64,000 bases of DNA from assembly GCA_938048185.1 (NCBI GenBank), contig CALIVT010000018.1, positions 62,001 to 126,000 on the forward strand. Direction: 5' to 3'. The DNA is from an uncultured Arenicella sp. GTDB taxonomy: Bacteria > Pseudomonadota > Gammaproteobacteria > Arenicellales > Arenicellaceae. Every line of letters starts with the position of its first letter. Positions within the stretch are counted from its first letter, which is position 1. Positions 26,691-36,783 of this stretch are shown in pieces. A model generated the notes under the pieces. That model had not been told where the DNA came from and made no database searches. It saw only the letters and a program-made list of their open reading frames with translations. A program made the position numbers and the translations under genes.

Positions 26691-28190
26691 CTATTTATTT
26701 TCCCAAAAATGCGCGTTTTTAATTCCTAATTTGACCGGGTCAAATGTGTATTTCTTCACCCCAGCTTTACGCTGTGCTTCATAGTCTTTCAAAGCGCGCA
26801 TTGCGGGCCGGCCCATAAAGAAGATGATCAGTATCGCAATGATATTGACCCACGCCATAATGCCTAAGCCTATGTCGCCTAAATCCCATACGATTTTAGC
26901 TTTGATCACCGCACCAAAGAACACCGCGGCAATGAGGACGATTTTTAGTAGCAGTATGGCGCCCGGTATTTTCACTGAACGTCGGATATAAGCGACGTTG
27001 CTTTCTGCAATGTAGTAATACGCCAGCAGTGTGGTGAATGAGAAAAAGAAGAGTGCGATTGCAATAAACGGGTTGCCGATACCGGGCATGACGCTCTCAA
27101 TTGCCATTTGCGTGAAGGCTGGGCCCTCGGCGGAGATATTTGCGGCGATATTTTGAACATGAAAGCCGGCCTCGGCTGAGCCGACATTGAACATGCCGGT
27201 GATCAAAATCATGAAGGCAGTCGCGGTACAGATGAACAGGGTGTCGATATAAATCGAGAACGATTGCACCAAGCCTTGTTGTGCCGGGTGGTCGACTTCG
27301 GCGGCCGCCGCCGCGTGTGGAGCCGTACCTTGACCAGCTTCGTTGGAGTAAACACCGCGCTTAACGCCCAATCCGATCGCTGCGCCTAGCCCCGCCATTG
27401 GGGTAAAAGCATCGTTAAAAATCATGCCGATGATGCGCGGTAGTTGATCGATATTTAGGCCGATAATGGTCAGTGCTGTCAGGATATATGCCAACGCCAT
27501 AAACGGAACAACGACTTGCGCAAAATTTGCGATACGTTTAACACCACCAAAAATAATGAACCCTAGCATGGTAATAATGATTAGACCGGTGATGATCTTA
27601 GTGGAGCTGAAGACACCCATTGATGTAGTAATGTTAGTACCTTCACCAATGGTTTGCGCGACTGCGCCGCCGATCGCGTTAGATTGCACCGTAGGTAGTA
27701 GTAAGCCGCAGGCGATGATGGTGGCGATTGCGAATATCCATGCATACCACCTTTGCCCCATTGCGCGCTCGATGTAGAACGCTGGCCCACCTCGATATTC
27801 ACCCGTTTCTACGTCAGTCTCCTTGTAGATTTGACCTAACGTAGCCTCGATATAGGCAGTGGCTGCGCCGAGAATAGCGACCAACCACATCCAAAATATG
27901 GCTCCCGGACCGCCAAAGCCAATGGCGGTTGCGACGCCGGCGATGTTGCCGGTACCGACTCGGCCAGACAGCGACACGGTTAAGGCTTGGAACGAGGATA
28001 TACCTTGCGCTGAGCTTTTATTGGATTTTAGCAAGCGCACCATCTCAGAAAACAGCCGAATTTGAACGAAGCGCGTTTGCACTGTGTAGAACAAACCTGC
28101 GAGCAGGCAGAGTATGACCAGAACGGGAAAGACCGAAAGGCCCCATGTGCCCCACACTACGTTGTTAATTGCGCCGACGATTGATTCCAT
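26691..28190 (-). CDS. sodium:alanine symporter family (AGCS) transporter
   Basis: A 499-residue integral membrane protein with about ten hydrophobic segments. The AGCS signature GRVGTGNIAGVATAIGFGGPGAIFWMW is at about residues 75-100, with GLGVKRGVYSNEAGQGTAPHAAAAAE further on. AGCS proteins import alanine or glycine with sodium, a common choice in marine bacteria. A region with the near-palindrome TCGGAAATCGCGT/ACGATTCCGA (28273-28295) lies about 80 bp upstream of the start and could be an operator. A TonB-dependent receptor gene lies upstream on the same strand but is separated by a terminator. Confidence 0.93.
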   Translation of the reverse strand: MESIVGAINNVVWGTWGLSVFPVLVILCLLAGLFYTVQTRFVQIRLFSEMVRLLKSNKSSAQGISSFQALTVSLSGRVGTGNIAGVATAIGFGGPGAIFWMWLVAILGAATAYIEATLGQIYKETDVETGEYRGGPAFYIERAMGQRWYAWIFAIATIIACGLLLPTVQSNAIGGAVAQTIGEGTNITTSMGVFSSTKIITGLIIITMLGFIIFGGVKRIANFAQVVVPFMALAYILTALTIIGLNIDQLPRIIGMIFNDAFTPMAGLGAAIGLGVKRGVYSNEAGQGTAPHAAAAAEVDHPAQQGLVQSFSIYIDTLFICTATAFMILITGMFNVGSAEAGFHVQNIAANISAEGPAFTQMAIESVMPGIGNPFIAIALFFFSFTTLLAYYYIAESNVAYIRRSVKIPGAILLLKIVLIAAVFFGAVIKAKIVWDLGDIGLGIMAWVNIIAILIIFFMGRPAMRALKDYEAQRKAGVKKYTFDPVKLGIKNAHFWENK

Positions 28191-28362
28191 AGTTTTATTC
28201 TTAGCGAGTTGTTAGATGAAATGCTGAAATGCGAGCCATAGAGCTCGCGCTTGATACAATTGACTGACTATATCGGAAATCGCGTACGATTCCGACTCAC
28301 TTAACCTTTGAATTACTCAATTGCCAACTCTATTAAGTAAAGAGTCGCGAGAAACGATAGGC

Positions 28363-28395
28363 AAAAAAATAGCCGCAGACACGCTGCGGCTATTT
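28363..28395 (-). terminator. Rho-independent terminator after the TonB-dependent receptor gene
   Basis: A perfect 12-bp stem (28367-28378, 28384-28395) with a five-base loop. On the minus strand it ends in seven T, placed just after the receptor stop codon at 28420. Confidence 0.9.
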
Positions 28396-28419
28396 AATTT
28401 ACTGCATGACTACTAAAGA

Positions 28420-31116
28420 TTAGAAATCATACTTAGCGCGCAAATAGTATTGACCACCAGCGAAACCGAATGGCGCTGTTGCAGGGAAGCGTGAGCCTAC
28501 AATGCCGCGGAATTCGTTTTCGTCAGGGAGGGCGTCAAATAGGTTGGCAACACCAGCGACGACTTCGATCTTGTCGCTAAAGTTATAACCGTATTCAACG
28601 TCAACTGTGATTTCGCTGCTCGCGTCGATCGGCAATGTGCCATCGTCTAAGTGAGCTTCGAAATAATCACTGTGGTAATTCACGCGTGCAAGTGCACGCC
28701 AGTTGTCAGCGTTGTGGCGCAACATTAAGTTGCCCTTCACGTTTGGAAGGTTCTCTTCAAGTTGACGTAGGCGAGTATTACTCAAGTTACCACGACGTGT
28801 TACTTCGGTGTCGGTGTAGTTGAGTGCCAATGACAAGGTTGTAGAGCCACTACCAAGGTCAAGCGGTGTGCTTGCAACAACGTCGATGCCTTGAGTTTTG
28901 GTATCGAAATCGTTAGCGAAGAAACCGAATGACACCAAGTCTTCTGAACCTGCGAAGTCAGCCGAATTTAGTACACCCGCCGCATTCAAAGAATTCAAGA
29001 TTTGACTTGTTTGGGCTCCGTCAGTAATCGCAATGCCGTTGCGCGCAGCAACACCCGTTAACAAACCTCGGAAGTCTTGCTGGTCGGTAATCGCGATACG
29101 ATCGTCCACTTCAATATTGAAATAGTCAACTGTGAAACTGACTGAACCAAGCTCGAAACCCGCACCAATTGAGATATTGGTTGCGTCTTCTGGGCCTAAG
29201 GTAAAACGACCACCTAATTCGTTGTTCACGAACTGACCGGCAGATGAACTCAGTGGCAACGTGCCTTGGTCAACCAAAACACCACCAACGGCTTGCGTAG
29301 TAACGTTAGTTACGTTCGCTTGGCCCGTTGTCGGCGCGTGGAAACCGGTTGAGTAGGTTGCGCGGAAAACAGTTGTATCAGTCGCTCGGAATAAACCGCC
29401 TAACTTGAAGTTAGTGGTGTCGCCAAAGGTATTGAAATCTTCGTAGCGAACCGCTGCTTGCAGGGTCACTGCGTCGGTCACGTCAGCTTCTAAGTCAACG
29501 TAAAGAGCAATATTGTCTTGCGTGTCGTTAGTGCTTTGCGTGAAACCGCCGAAACCATTCGAGCTAGACGAGAAACCTTGGCCCGTGGGGAACGCTGAAG
29601 ACGCTGCTGCTAGCGGACCAATTTCAAAAGACGCTGGGTCTCCGGCTTGAATGTCGAACTCTTCTTCGCGGTATTCAAAACCACCAGCGATATTTAAATC
29701 AGACGCAAAGCCAGAAACTGGAAGCGCGTAATTCAAATCAATGTTGAAGTTCGTGTCCGTTTGCGTGTAGGTGCCCGGGTTAAATGAAGTTGGTGTGTTT
29801 GGGCCTAAGCTTGCGTTAATAGTATTGCGAATAAAGAACGCTGCTTCGTTTTGACCATAGCCAACACTCACGTCATACGCTAAACCATTTGCTAGCTCAC
29901 CGCGAACGCCTAATACCAAGCTGGTGTCTTCTAGATCACCACCAAAGCGTGGCGTGAAGCCACCTGGAAAAAGCTCAACGAATGAAAAGCAGTTCGCGTC
30001 AGCGCTCACTTGGGCCAACACAGTTGGGTCAGGCAATAAGCCACCGCCAGCAGTCAATGGGATACCCGCTGGGCAATCGCCTGCAGTGTCACCAGACAAG
30101 TCACCAACAAGTACAGACGCTACGCCGCCGTCCATCGCCGCGCCAGTGACGGCATTCACTTCTGGGCCAGCAAATACGCCGCCTCGGTTAGTTGGGTTAC
30201 GGAAGAAGAAACCGCCTTCGACATTACGCTCAGCATAGTTACCAAACGCGTAACCTTCAGCGCTTTCACTGATTTTGAACGCTGAGTTCACGAACAATTT
30301 AATATCGTCGTTTACTTCTGGTGCGCCCCAGTATTGTACAACTTCGTCGGTGATGGTGTTCACCGCACGGCTTGCTACGGCAGTGTTCCCCGCTGCGATT
30401 AGTGCCGCTGCGTCATCACGTTGAACAGAACGGAAGGTGCCGTCACTCTCAGCGAATTCAGCTGAAATATTTAAGAAGCCGTCTTCGCCAAGAGCAAAGC
30501 CTTGGTTAAGGCCAATGCGCATATTGTCGCCATCGCCTTCATAAGTAGAGCCCCACTTAACTTCAATTGAACCACCTTCGGCGTCGTCGCGAAGAGTAAA
30601 GTTCATTACGCCAGCGATCGCATCAGCACCGTACTGAGATGATGCACCGTCGCGCAATACTTCGACTTGCTTCAAGCCGATAGTTGGGAAAACGCCGATA
30701 TCAGGGCCGTGTGCTCCGTCTGAGATACCACCGCCTAAGAATGAGATTACCGCTGCACGATGGCGACGTTTGCCGTTAAGCAGGACCAGCGTGTTATCTG
30801 GTGACAAACCACGAAGGTTTGCAGGGCGGACCAATGTGGCCGCATCAGAGATAGGCTGGGTGTTTACTTGATAAGACGGAACAACCGTTCTGATCAGGTC
30901 TGAGATGTCTGTGCCAGCTTGGTCTTTAAGATCATTTGCGCTGATCACATCTACTGGTGCGATTGTGTCCGATGCTGAACGCGCTTCACGTCGAGTACCA
31001 ATGGTTACGATTTCTTCAATCGCTTCTTCTGTCTGTGCAAACGAAGGCGCGGATACGCTGCCCATCGTTGCTAACGCGACCGCAACCGCAATTAACTTAG
31101 GTTGAAAGTTTGTCAT
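28420..31116 (-). CDS. TonB-dependent outer-membrane receptor
   Basis: An 898-residue receptor. Residues 1-27 are a signal peptide (ATMGSVSAPSFAQ). The plug domain covers about residues 50-180 (IAPVDVISANDLKDQAGTD, LRGLSPDNTLVLLNGKRRH, VEVLRDGASSQYGADAIAGVMNF). The remaining 700 residues are a 22-stranded barrel ending in YYLRAKYDF with C-terminal Phe. A DVEYGYNFSDKIEVVAGVANLFD segment near the end is typical of this class. The ligand is unknown. The downstream alanine symporter suggests, weakly, a peptide or amino-acid-linked substrate. Confidence 0.93.
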   Translation of the reverse strand: MTNFQPKLIAVAVALATMGSVSAPSFAQTEEAIEEIVTIGTRREARSASDTIAPVDVISANDLKDQAGTDISDLIRTVVPSYQVNTQPISDAATLVRPANLRGLSPDNTLVLLNGKRRHRAAVISFLGGGISDGAHGPDIGVFPTIGLKQVEVLRDGASSQYGADAIAGVMNFTLRDDAEGGSIEVKWGSTYEGDGDNMRIGLNQGFALGEDGFLNISAEFAESDGTFRSVQRDDAAALIAAGNTAVASRAVNTITDEVVQYWGAPEVNDDIKLFVNSAFKISESAEGYAFGNYAERNVEGGFFFRNPTNRGGVFAGPEVNAVTGAAMDGGVASVLVGDLSGDTAGDCPAGIPLTAGGGLLPDPTVLAQVSADANCFSFVELFPGGFTPRFGGDLEDTSLVLGVRGELANGLAYDVSVGYGQNEAAFFIRNTINASLGPNTPTSFNPGTYTQTDTNFNIDLNYALPVSGFASDLNIAGGFEYREEEFDIQAGDPASFEIGPLAAASSAFPTGQGFSSSSNGFGGFTQSTNDTQDNIALYVDLEADVTDAVTLQAAVRYEDFNTFGDTTNFKLGGLFRATDTTVFRATYSTGFHAPTTGQANVTNVTTQAVGGVLVDQGTLPLSSSAGQFVNNELGGRFTLGPEDATNISIGAGFELGSVSFTVDYFNIEVDDRIAITDQQDFRGLLTGVAARNGIAITDGAQTSQILNSLNAAGVLNSADFAGSEDLVSFGFFANDFDTKTQGIDVVASTPLDLGSGSTTLSLALNYTDTEVTRRGNLSNTRLRQLEENLPNVKGNLMLRHNADNWRALARVNYHSDYFEAHLDDGTLPIDASSEITVDVEYGYNFSDKIEVVAGVANLFDALPDENEFRGIVGSRFPATAPFGFAGGQYYLRAKYDF

Positions 31117-31445
31117 AAGCTTCTCTCCTGTGAACGAACCAAATTCACGTTGACTGTGTAAGGTAATAATTTTTTTTGTGGGGTAGGCGGTGAGTGGCTA
31201 ACTGCAAGTGTTGCAAGAAACCCACACAACGTTGTATAAAAACCACCTGGCGCTAATGCTACGCGCTTTTTGAGAGACCAACAAGCGAAAATGTATGTTG
31301 AAAAGGGACACGCAACGAGGAATTGGCTCGGTTTTTATAAAATCACGTCGCGTGCGCCAAAATAAATGTAAATAATCGCTAGGCCTTGGCTTTAAGCCTT
31401 GGTTATTATGTTTCGCTAATTTAGACAAACCGGCTTGAACCCCGA
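31117..31445. promoter_or_regulatory. 329-bp divergent region between the TonB receptor and the NhaC gene
   Basis: No gene was found here. It must hold promoters for both divergent genes. An A/T-rich stretch with a run of eight T (around 31170) lies on the receptor side. No known operator or riboswitch was recognised. Confidence 0.5.
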
Positions 31446-32924
31446 ATGACCGATCACTCTGTTTCTCCATCGTCCCCGCAATCGAAAATGCCAATGGGCT
31501 TAGCTTTATTGCCGATTATTGTGCTTGTTGTGGCCCTTACTTGGAATGTGCTCTATGTTTATGGTGACGACGCGCTAAGTGGTTCTAGCCAGATGATCAT
31601 TTTATTGGTGACTGGCTTCGCATCAGCCATCGGTATGTGGCGAGGTGTGCGTTGGGCGACGCAACAAGCCAGCGTGGTATCAACCATCGGTAATGCCATG
31701 CCATCGATACTAATCTTATTGTTGGTAGGCTCTTTGGCGAGCATTTGGTTGCTTTGCGGTACGGTTCCCGTGTTGGTTTACTACGGTGTCAAATTATTAA
31801 ACCCCACAATTTTTCTGGTGGCGTGCTGTATTGCCTGCGCACTGACCTCCGTTGTTAGCGGCAGTTCGTGGTCTACCGCCGCAACCATTGGTGTGGCGAT
31901 GGTCGGTGTTGGCCGGGCGCTTGGCATTCCTGATGGTTTAATCGGCGGGGCGATTATTTCCGGCTCGTACTTTGGCGATAAAATATCGCCGCTGTCAGAC
32001 ACAACAAATCTGGCCGCAGCGGTGACTGAAACACCTTTATTCGATCACATTCGCTATTTGTTAATGACCACCGGCCCGTCAATGATTATCAGTTTGATTC
32101 TGTTTACGATCATCGGCTTAAACCTCGAGACCTCGTCTAGCGCGGTTGACGTAACCACGGTGCTCAATGCCATCGATCAGCGCTTCAATGTTACCTTGTG
32201 GTTACTATTACCACCTGCAATCACACTCGGGTTGATCATAAAGAAGGTTGAGGCAATTCCGGCACTTTTTGTTGGTGTTATCGTCGGTGCTATTTGCGCC
32301 CTGATATTTCAGCAAGAATTACTCGCCGAGATAATACAAACCGATGAGTCTTTTCCCTTATATAGATTGGTCATGGGCACGTTGTTCGCCGGTGTTGAGA
32401 TTCAAACATCTAACCCACAATTGAATGACTTGTTTAGTTCCGGCGGTATGTACGGGATGCTAGGCACGGTTTGGCTGATTTTAGCGGCAATGTCTTTTGG
32501 CGGCGTCATGGAAGCCTCTGGAATGCTAGAGCGCATCATGGATTCGGTGAGACGTTTGGCGAAAGGCTTTTTCAGCTTGGTCGCATGCACCACCGGCACT
32601 TGCTTAGTGACTAACGTTAGCACGTCAGATCAGTACATCGCCGTCGCGTTACCGGGGCGCATGTACGCTGGATTGTATAAAGAAAAAGGCTATGCCTCGG
32701 AAAACCTGAGTCGTACCTTAGAAGACACAGGCACGGTGACCTCCGTATTGGTGCCTTGGAACACGTGTGGCGCCTATCATGCGGCGGTGCTCGGTATTGC
32801 GACGCCGACCTATTTTTTCTTTTGTTTCTTTAATCTGCTAAGTCCGTTTATGACGCTACTGTTTGCGTGGTTCATGATTAAGATCAAACGTATCGACGGC
32901 CAGCCAATACCCGCCAAAGCGTAA
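31446..32924 (+). CDS. Na+/H+ antiporter, NhaC family
   Basis: A 492-residue membrane protein with about eleven hydrophobic segments. NhaC-family marks include SGSSWSTAATIGVAMVGVGRALGIP, GAIISGSYFGDKISPLSDTTNLAAA with the polar residues of the ion site, and TGTCLVTNVSTSDQYIAVALPGRMY and LVPWNTCGAYHAAVLGI. Members exchange sodium and protons or carry organic acids with sodium. The gene stands alone, divergent from a TonB-dependent receptor, and is followed by a short tandem repeat. Confidence 0.85.
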   Translation: MTDHSVSPSSPQSKMPMGLALLPIIVLVVALTWNVLYVYGDDALSGSSQMIILLVTGFASAIGMWRGVRWATQQASVVSTIGNAMPSILILLLVGSLASIWLLCGTVPVLVYYGVKLLNPTIFLVACCIACALTSVVSGSSWSTAATIGVAMVGVGRALGIPDGLIGGAIISGSYFGDKISPLSDTTNLAAAVTETPLFDHIRYLLMTTGPSMIISLILFTIIGLNLETSSSAVDVTTVLNAIDQRFNVTLWLLLPPAITLGLIIKKVEAIPALFVGVIVGAICALIFQQELLAEIIQTDESFPLYRLVMGTLFAGVEIQTSNPQLNDLFSSGGMYGMLGTVWLILAAMSFGGVMEASGMLERIMDSVRRLAKGFFSLVACTTGTCLVTNVSTSDQYIAVALPGRMYAGLYKEKGYASENLSRTLEDTGTVTSVLVPWNTCGAYHAAVLGIATPTYFFFCFFNLLSPFMTLLFAWFMIKIKRIDGQPIPAKA

Positions 32925-33000
32925 GCCACTTGCTGGCGGCTAATCTCCGCCTACTAGTTAGTCGCGACAATAAGGGGCAGAGGATAATGGCGTTCGTTGA

Positions 33001-33095
33001 TAAAGCCATTAGCGGGTTGATAAAGCCATTAGCGAGTTGAAAAAGCCATTAGCGAGTTGAAAAAGCCATTAGCGAGTTGAAAAAGCCATTAGCTC
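33001..33095. repeat. 20-bp tandem repeat, nearly five copies
   Basis: Unit AAAAGCCATTAGCGAGTTGA in a head-to-tail array: two slightly variant copies, two identical copies and a partial copy. A degenerate piece (CGTTCGTTGA, 32991-33000) precedes it. It lies between two convergent genes. There are no spacers, so it is not CRISPR, and 20 bp is not a multiple of three, so it is not protein-coding. Confidence 0.9.
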
Positions 33096-33151
33096 AATAG
33101 AGTCGTAAACGTGTGTGAACGCGTGCACCATGGGTTCCTATCTGACCGACG

Positions 33152-33868
33152 TTAGCGCATAAAGTGTTCTAGGTCGCCCTTACAGAACAGAGGCCCGTCA
33201 AACTCTGCGAAGTCTTGATCTCTTGGGTAACTATAGTAGTTGGCTGTACCGTACTGCGGTTTCGTCGATACTTCTTGAGCGTCGTCCAAGTGTTGCACGG
33301 CGTTCGCAATGTTATTACAGCCATCTTGGTAAATATTCAGTACGTTCCAAAAATACGATTTATCAAATCGGGTGGGTGTTCGCGATTGCGCAATAATGGG
33401 GCCGGTGTCAATCTGCGCGTTTTCAATTCTGTGCAGGCTAGTGCCAATCTCGGGCTCTGCATTCTTCATTGCCCAAAAGGTTGCCATCACGCCTTGGTAG
33501 TTGGGTAGTAAGCCCGAGTGCAAATTAATAACGCCGTATTTAGCACAGCTAATCACATTCACGTGCAAAATCGACATATGCCGAATGCTGATTACCAGGT
33601 CCGGCTTGGTTTGCTCAAAGTGCTGAAAATCGTTGCCATTAATATCATTTAGTCGCTTGGCACCGAACTGTATAAACACAGAGTTTAGCGACGCAAGCTG
33701 AACTTTTTCGAACACGCCTAAATCAACTAACGGCCTTGGTAATGGCGTCAGACGGCTGGGTTTATCCGTATAGAAAACACGTAATCGATGCGCGCCGAGT
33801 TTTGGGCCAAGCAGGCTTAAGGCATACGCTGACGCGGGATCACGATTGAGCAGTAAGGTGATGTTCAT
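33152..33868 (-). CDS. formyltransferase-fold protein
   Basis: A 238-residue protein with the N-terminal formyl transferase fold of Fmt, ArnA and PurN. The catalytic region reads INLHSGLLPNYQGVMATFWAM, with the N-x-H pair, and ENAQIDTGPIIAQ supplies the conserved Asp. The C-terminal tRNA-binding domain of Fmt is missing, so methionyl-tRNA is not the likely substrate. N10-formyl-tetrahydrofolate is the expected donor; the acceptor is unknown. It is the last gene of the metXW operon, 19 bp after the YehS-like gene. Confidence 0.7.
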   Translation of the reverse strand: MNITLLLNRDPASAYALSLLGPKLGAHRLRVFYTDKPSRLTPLPRPLVDLGVFEKVQLASLNSVFIQFGAKRLNDINGNDFQHFEQTKPDLVISIRHMSILHVNVISCAKYGVINLHSGLLPNYQGVMATFWAMKNAEPEIGTSLHRIENAQIDTGPIIAQSRTPTRFDKSYFWNVLNIYQDGCNNIANAVQHLDDAQEVSTKPQYGTANYYSYPRDQDFAEFDGPLFCKGDLEHFMR

Positions 33869-33887
33869 CGATAGCCTAAACGCAATG

Positions 33888-34382
33888 CTAGGCTTTTACG
33901 GATTCGCCTCGAAGCTGCACGGTAAGGCCTTTGATGAAGTTACGTAATACTTGATTCCCACACGCGCGATAGTGTTTGTGACTTGGGCTGCGAAATAGGG
34001 CACCCAGCTCACTCTTTGAGAGGCTGGTGCCACCTTGTTCAAGCGTATTTAACATGTCTTGTTCTTGAAACGTCATAGCAATGCGCAGCTTTTTCAAGAT
34101 GTCGTTTTTGCTCAGGCGAAAATCGTCTGGCTTGCTTGCGGGCGCGGGCGCGGGTTCACGCAAGCCGCGTTTTAAGACGATTAAGCCATCTAAGAATGCC
34201 GCAAGTTCAGCATCGAGACACTCGACAAAATCGTCGTCGTCATCCTTAGCGAGACGCTTTAAAAACTGGGCTTGGTTCATGTCGCGCGTTGACCCAGGGT
34301 CTAAGTTAAAAAGCGCGACCGCGTCTTTATTTGAAAAATCAAATGCGAATCGTAAGCGACGAAGTATGTCATTGTTGTTCAT
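33888..34382 (-). CDS. DUF1456 (YehS-like) protein
   Basis: A 164-residue protein made of two copies of the same about 65-residue module: NNNDILRRLRFAFDFSNKDAVALF at the start and KNDILKKLRIAMTFQEQDMLNTLEQGG after residue 85. Each ends in an FLDGLIVLKRG or FIKGLTVQLRG helix. This is the duplicated DUF1456 layout of E. coli YehS, whose function is unknown. An acidic patch DDDDD lies between them. ATG 34382 was chosen because the YehS alignment starts there and because it lies 4 bp after the metW stop. Confidence 0.8.
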   Translation of the reverse strand: MNNNDILRRLRFAFDFSNKDAVALFNLDPGSTRDMNQAQFLKRLAKDDDDDFVECLDAELAAFLDGLIVLKRGLREPAPAPASKPDDFRLSKNDILKKLRIAMTFQEQDMLNTLEQGGTSLSKSELGALFRSPSHKHYRACGNQVLRNFIKGLTVQLRGESVKA

Positions 34383-34386
34383 TTTT

Positions 34387-35010
34387 CTACCTTTTACTAA
34401 AGCGGCACAGTGCGATTTCGCCAAATAGGTTCGGCATTGTTTTAAGGCCTAAGCTTTGCGCGCCGTCGGCTTTGACCGCGATTGATGACTCGATTTTAAA
34501 ACCGAGTTGTTCACACAGCGCGTGAAAATCTTTAAGCGTGCACAGGTGTATGTTTGGAGTGTTGTACCACTTAAAGGGCAGTTGTTTACTCACCGGCATG
34601 CGCCCGCCAAAGGCAATTTGCCAACGGTTACGCCAATGCGCAAAATTCGGAAAGGTCACGATACCCTCTTTGCCCACGCGCATCATCTCTTCGAGCAAGC
34701 GTCTTGGTTGACGCATTGCCTGCAGTGTAAGGCTAAGAATGACGGTATCAAACGAATTTGAATCGAAATGTCCTAAACCTTGATCTAGATTGGTTTGGAT
34801 AACGTTGATGTCATTGTCGATGCACTGGTCAATCATCTCTGGGCTAAGTTCAACGCCATAACCGCTGACGTTTTTACTGTCTTGTAAGTGCTTTAATAGC
34901 GAGCCATTGCCACAGCCCAAATCGATTACTCGGCTATTGGGTTCAACCCAATCGGCAATAATCTGAAAATCATGACGAGACAGATTAGAACTTCGAATTG
35001 ATTCAATCAT
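34387..35010 (-). CDS. metW: methionine biosynthesis protein MetW
   Basis: A 207-residue class I methyltransferase-fold protein. It shows the SAM motif [15 protein letters not shown], then [14 protein letters not shown] and [15 protein letters not shown], and the MetW-specific [16 protein letters not shown] and [19 protein letters not shown]. MetW is encoded with MetX in proteobacteria and is needed for full homoserine acylation activity. It overlaps the metX stop by four bases (ATGA), so translation is coupled. Confidence 0.93.
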   Translation of the reverse strand: MIESIRSSNLSRHDFQIIADWVEPNSRVIDLGCGNGSLLKHLQDSKNVSGYGVELSPEMIDQCIDNDINVIQTNLDQGLGHFDSNSFDTVILSLTLQAMRQPRRLLEEMMRVGKEGIVTFPNFAHWRNRWQIAFGGRMPVSKQLPFKWYNTPNIHLCTLKDFHALCEQLGFKIESSIAVKADGAQSLGLKTMPNLFGEIALCRFSKR

Positions 35011-36176
35011 TCGCGCGCTCCTGTTGCCGATTTATCGAGCCTTCTGGCAACTCGGTTTAAATACGCGCGCAGTACGCGAGTGTAGTCGTCGATTTCGAGC
35101 AAGAATGAATCGTGGCCTTGCGGACAAGCGACCTCGGTATAGCTAACGTTGAGTTTATTGCTTTGCAGGGCCCGCACTATCTCTCTTGATCGTTCCGGCG
35201 CAAAGCGCCAGTCGCTGGTGAAGGATGCGACAAAAAAATCGGCTGTTGCGGGGCTCAAAGCCGTCGTTAAGTCGTTTCCCGTTTCGGCGGCTGGGTCAAA
35301 GTAATCGAGCGCCTTAGTCATTAGTAAATAGGTATTCGCGTCAAAGCGATTAACAAAGGCGTCGCCTTGATAGCGTAGATAACTTTCTACCTCAAATTCG
35401 GGGGTGAATTCGTAATCAAATTTCGCTTTTTTACGTAAATTACGACCAAATTTCTGCCCCATCATGTCTTCTGAAAGGTAGGTGATGTGTGCCACCATGC
35501 GTGCGACCCGCATGCCTCGGGACGGCGAGGTTTCATGTTGGTAGTAATTACCATCACAAAAATCAGGGTCGGTACGAATCGCTTGTCGCGCAACATCGTT
35601 AAAGCCAATGTTTTGGGCATTCAGCTTGGCCGCCGCCGCAATCAATACGCAGTGCCGAACGCGTTGCGGGTAAGAAATGCTCCATTGCATCGCTTGCATG
35701 CCGCCAAGGCTGCCACCCACCACGGCCGCCCATTGCGTGATGCCCAGATAGTCACTTAATTGAGCTTGAGTATGCACCCAGTCTTTAACCGTCACAATCG
35801 GGAAGTCGGTGCCGAATGGTTTGCCTGACTCCGGGTTAATCGAGCTAGGCCCTGTACTGCCGCTGCAACCACCGATGTTGTTGCTACAGACCACAAAGAA
35901 TTTGTTGGTGTCGATCGGCTTGCCTGGGCCGATCATGTTGTCCCACCAGCCGGTACTTTTACCTGAGTCATCGTAGTAACCGGCTGCGTGATGATCGCCG
36001 GTTAGCGCGTGACAAACTAAGATTGCGTTGCTGTGTTGCGCGTTTAGGTCGCCGTAGGTTTCGTAAGCCAGCGTATAGCCGTTAAGTTGCCCATCACTTT
36101 CGAGCCGCAGTGTCTCATCGAAGCTGACTGACTTGGGTTCAACCAAGCCTAAGGACTGACCTGCCGTGTCTGACAT
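35007..36176 (-). CDS. metX: homoserine O-acyltransferase MetX
   Basis: A 389-residue alpha/beta hydrolase-fold enzyme that acylates homoserine, the first step of methionine synthesis. The nucleophile elbow is [15 protein letters not shown] and the catalytic His is in [27 protein letters not shown] and [14 protein letters not shown] are typical. Pseudomonas-type members use succinyl-CoA despite the MetX fold; the acyl donor cannot be decided here. ATG 36176 lies one base after the yggT stop; the frame could extend 10 residues further. It is followed by metW with overlap. Confidence 0.93.
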   Translation of the reverse strand: MSDTAGQSLGLVEPKSVSFDETLRLESDGQLNGYTLAYETYGDLNAQHSNAILVCHALTGDHHAAGYYDDSGKSTGWWDNMIGPGKPIDTNKFFVVCSNNIGGCSGSTGPSSINPESGKPFGTDFPIVTVKDWVHTQAQLSDYLGITQWAAVVGGSLGGMQAMQWSISYPQRVRHCVLIAAAAKLNAQNIGFNDVARQAIRTDPDFCDGNYYQHETSPSRGMRVARMVAHITYLSEDMMGQKFGRNLRKKAKFDYEFTPEFEVESYLRYQGDAFVNRFDANTYLLMTKALDYFDPAAETGNDLTTALSPATADFFVASFTSDWRFAPERSREIVRALQSNKLNVSYTEVACPQGHDSFLLEIDDYTRVLRAYLNRVARRLDKSATGARE

Positions 36177-36177
36177 G

Positions 36178-36744
36178 TTAGATGGCCAAACCGTAGATTG
36201 GCGCAATCAACAAGCGTTGCGAAAAACGCAAAAATAAGATTACAACGATGGGTGAAAAATCGAGCCCGCCCATGGGCGGAATTAGCCGTCGAGCAGGCGC
36301 TAATATCGGCTCGCTTAACGATCGCGCGACGCTTAAGATTGGATGGTAGCTATGTGGGTTGATCCAACTGGCGATAATACCAATTAAGATTGCGCCCAGA
36401 AATACATAAATACTGGCGTCGAGTACTTTCGCTACCGCGTAACTCAATAGTTTTAATGTCGACACAGACCCTAAGCCACCGGCAATGAAGACTAGGCACG
36501 TAATTTGCGCGAAGGCCACAAGCACCGCCAGTACCACGGTGGTGGTATCAATTAGCCCAATACTCGGAATAATCTTGCGCATTGGTATGATGATTGGGTT
36601 GGTGACTTTGATAATAAATTGCCCAAGCTCATTACGAAAATCAGCTCTTACCCATTGCATCCAAAACCGGATAAGCACGATGTAAAGTGCGAACCCAAAG
36701 AGCGCGTCTATTAGAAAGCTGGTGGCGTTTTGAAAATATGGCAT
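36178..36744 (-). CDS. yggT: YggT family membrane protein
   Basis: A 188-residue protein with two tandem YggT repeats, each with paired membrane helices: [44 protein letters not shown] and the matching half ending in [26 protein letters not shown]. YggT homologues (CCB3-like) have roles in membrane assembly or osmotic response that are poorly defined. It sits between proC and metX, the same order as in Pseudomonas. Confidence 0.9.
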   Translation of the reverse strand: MPYFQNATSFLIDALFGFALYIVLIRFWMQWVRADFRNELGQFIIKVTNPIIIPMRKIIPSIGLIDTTTVVLAVLVAFAQITCLVFIAGGLGSVSTLKLLSYAVAKVLDASIYVFLGAILIGIIASWINPHSYHPILSVARSLSEPILAPARRLIPPMGGLDFSPIVVILFLRFSQRLLIAPIYGLAI

Positions 36745-36783
36745 GTTGGTTATCTAACTCTGGGTTACGCTTTTTTTAAGGGT

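Noticed and set aside
33001-33095. Possible CRISPR array
   Set aside because: The copies are directly adjacent with no unique spacers and no cas genes are present.
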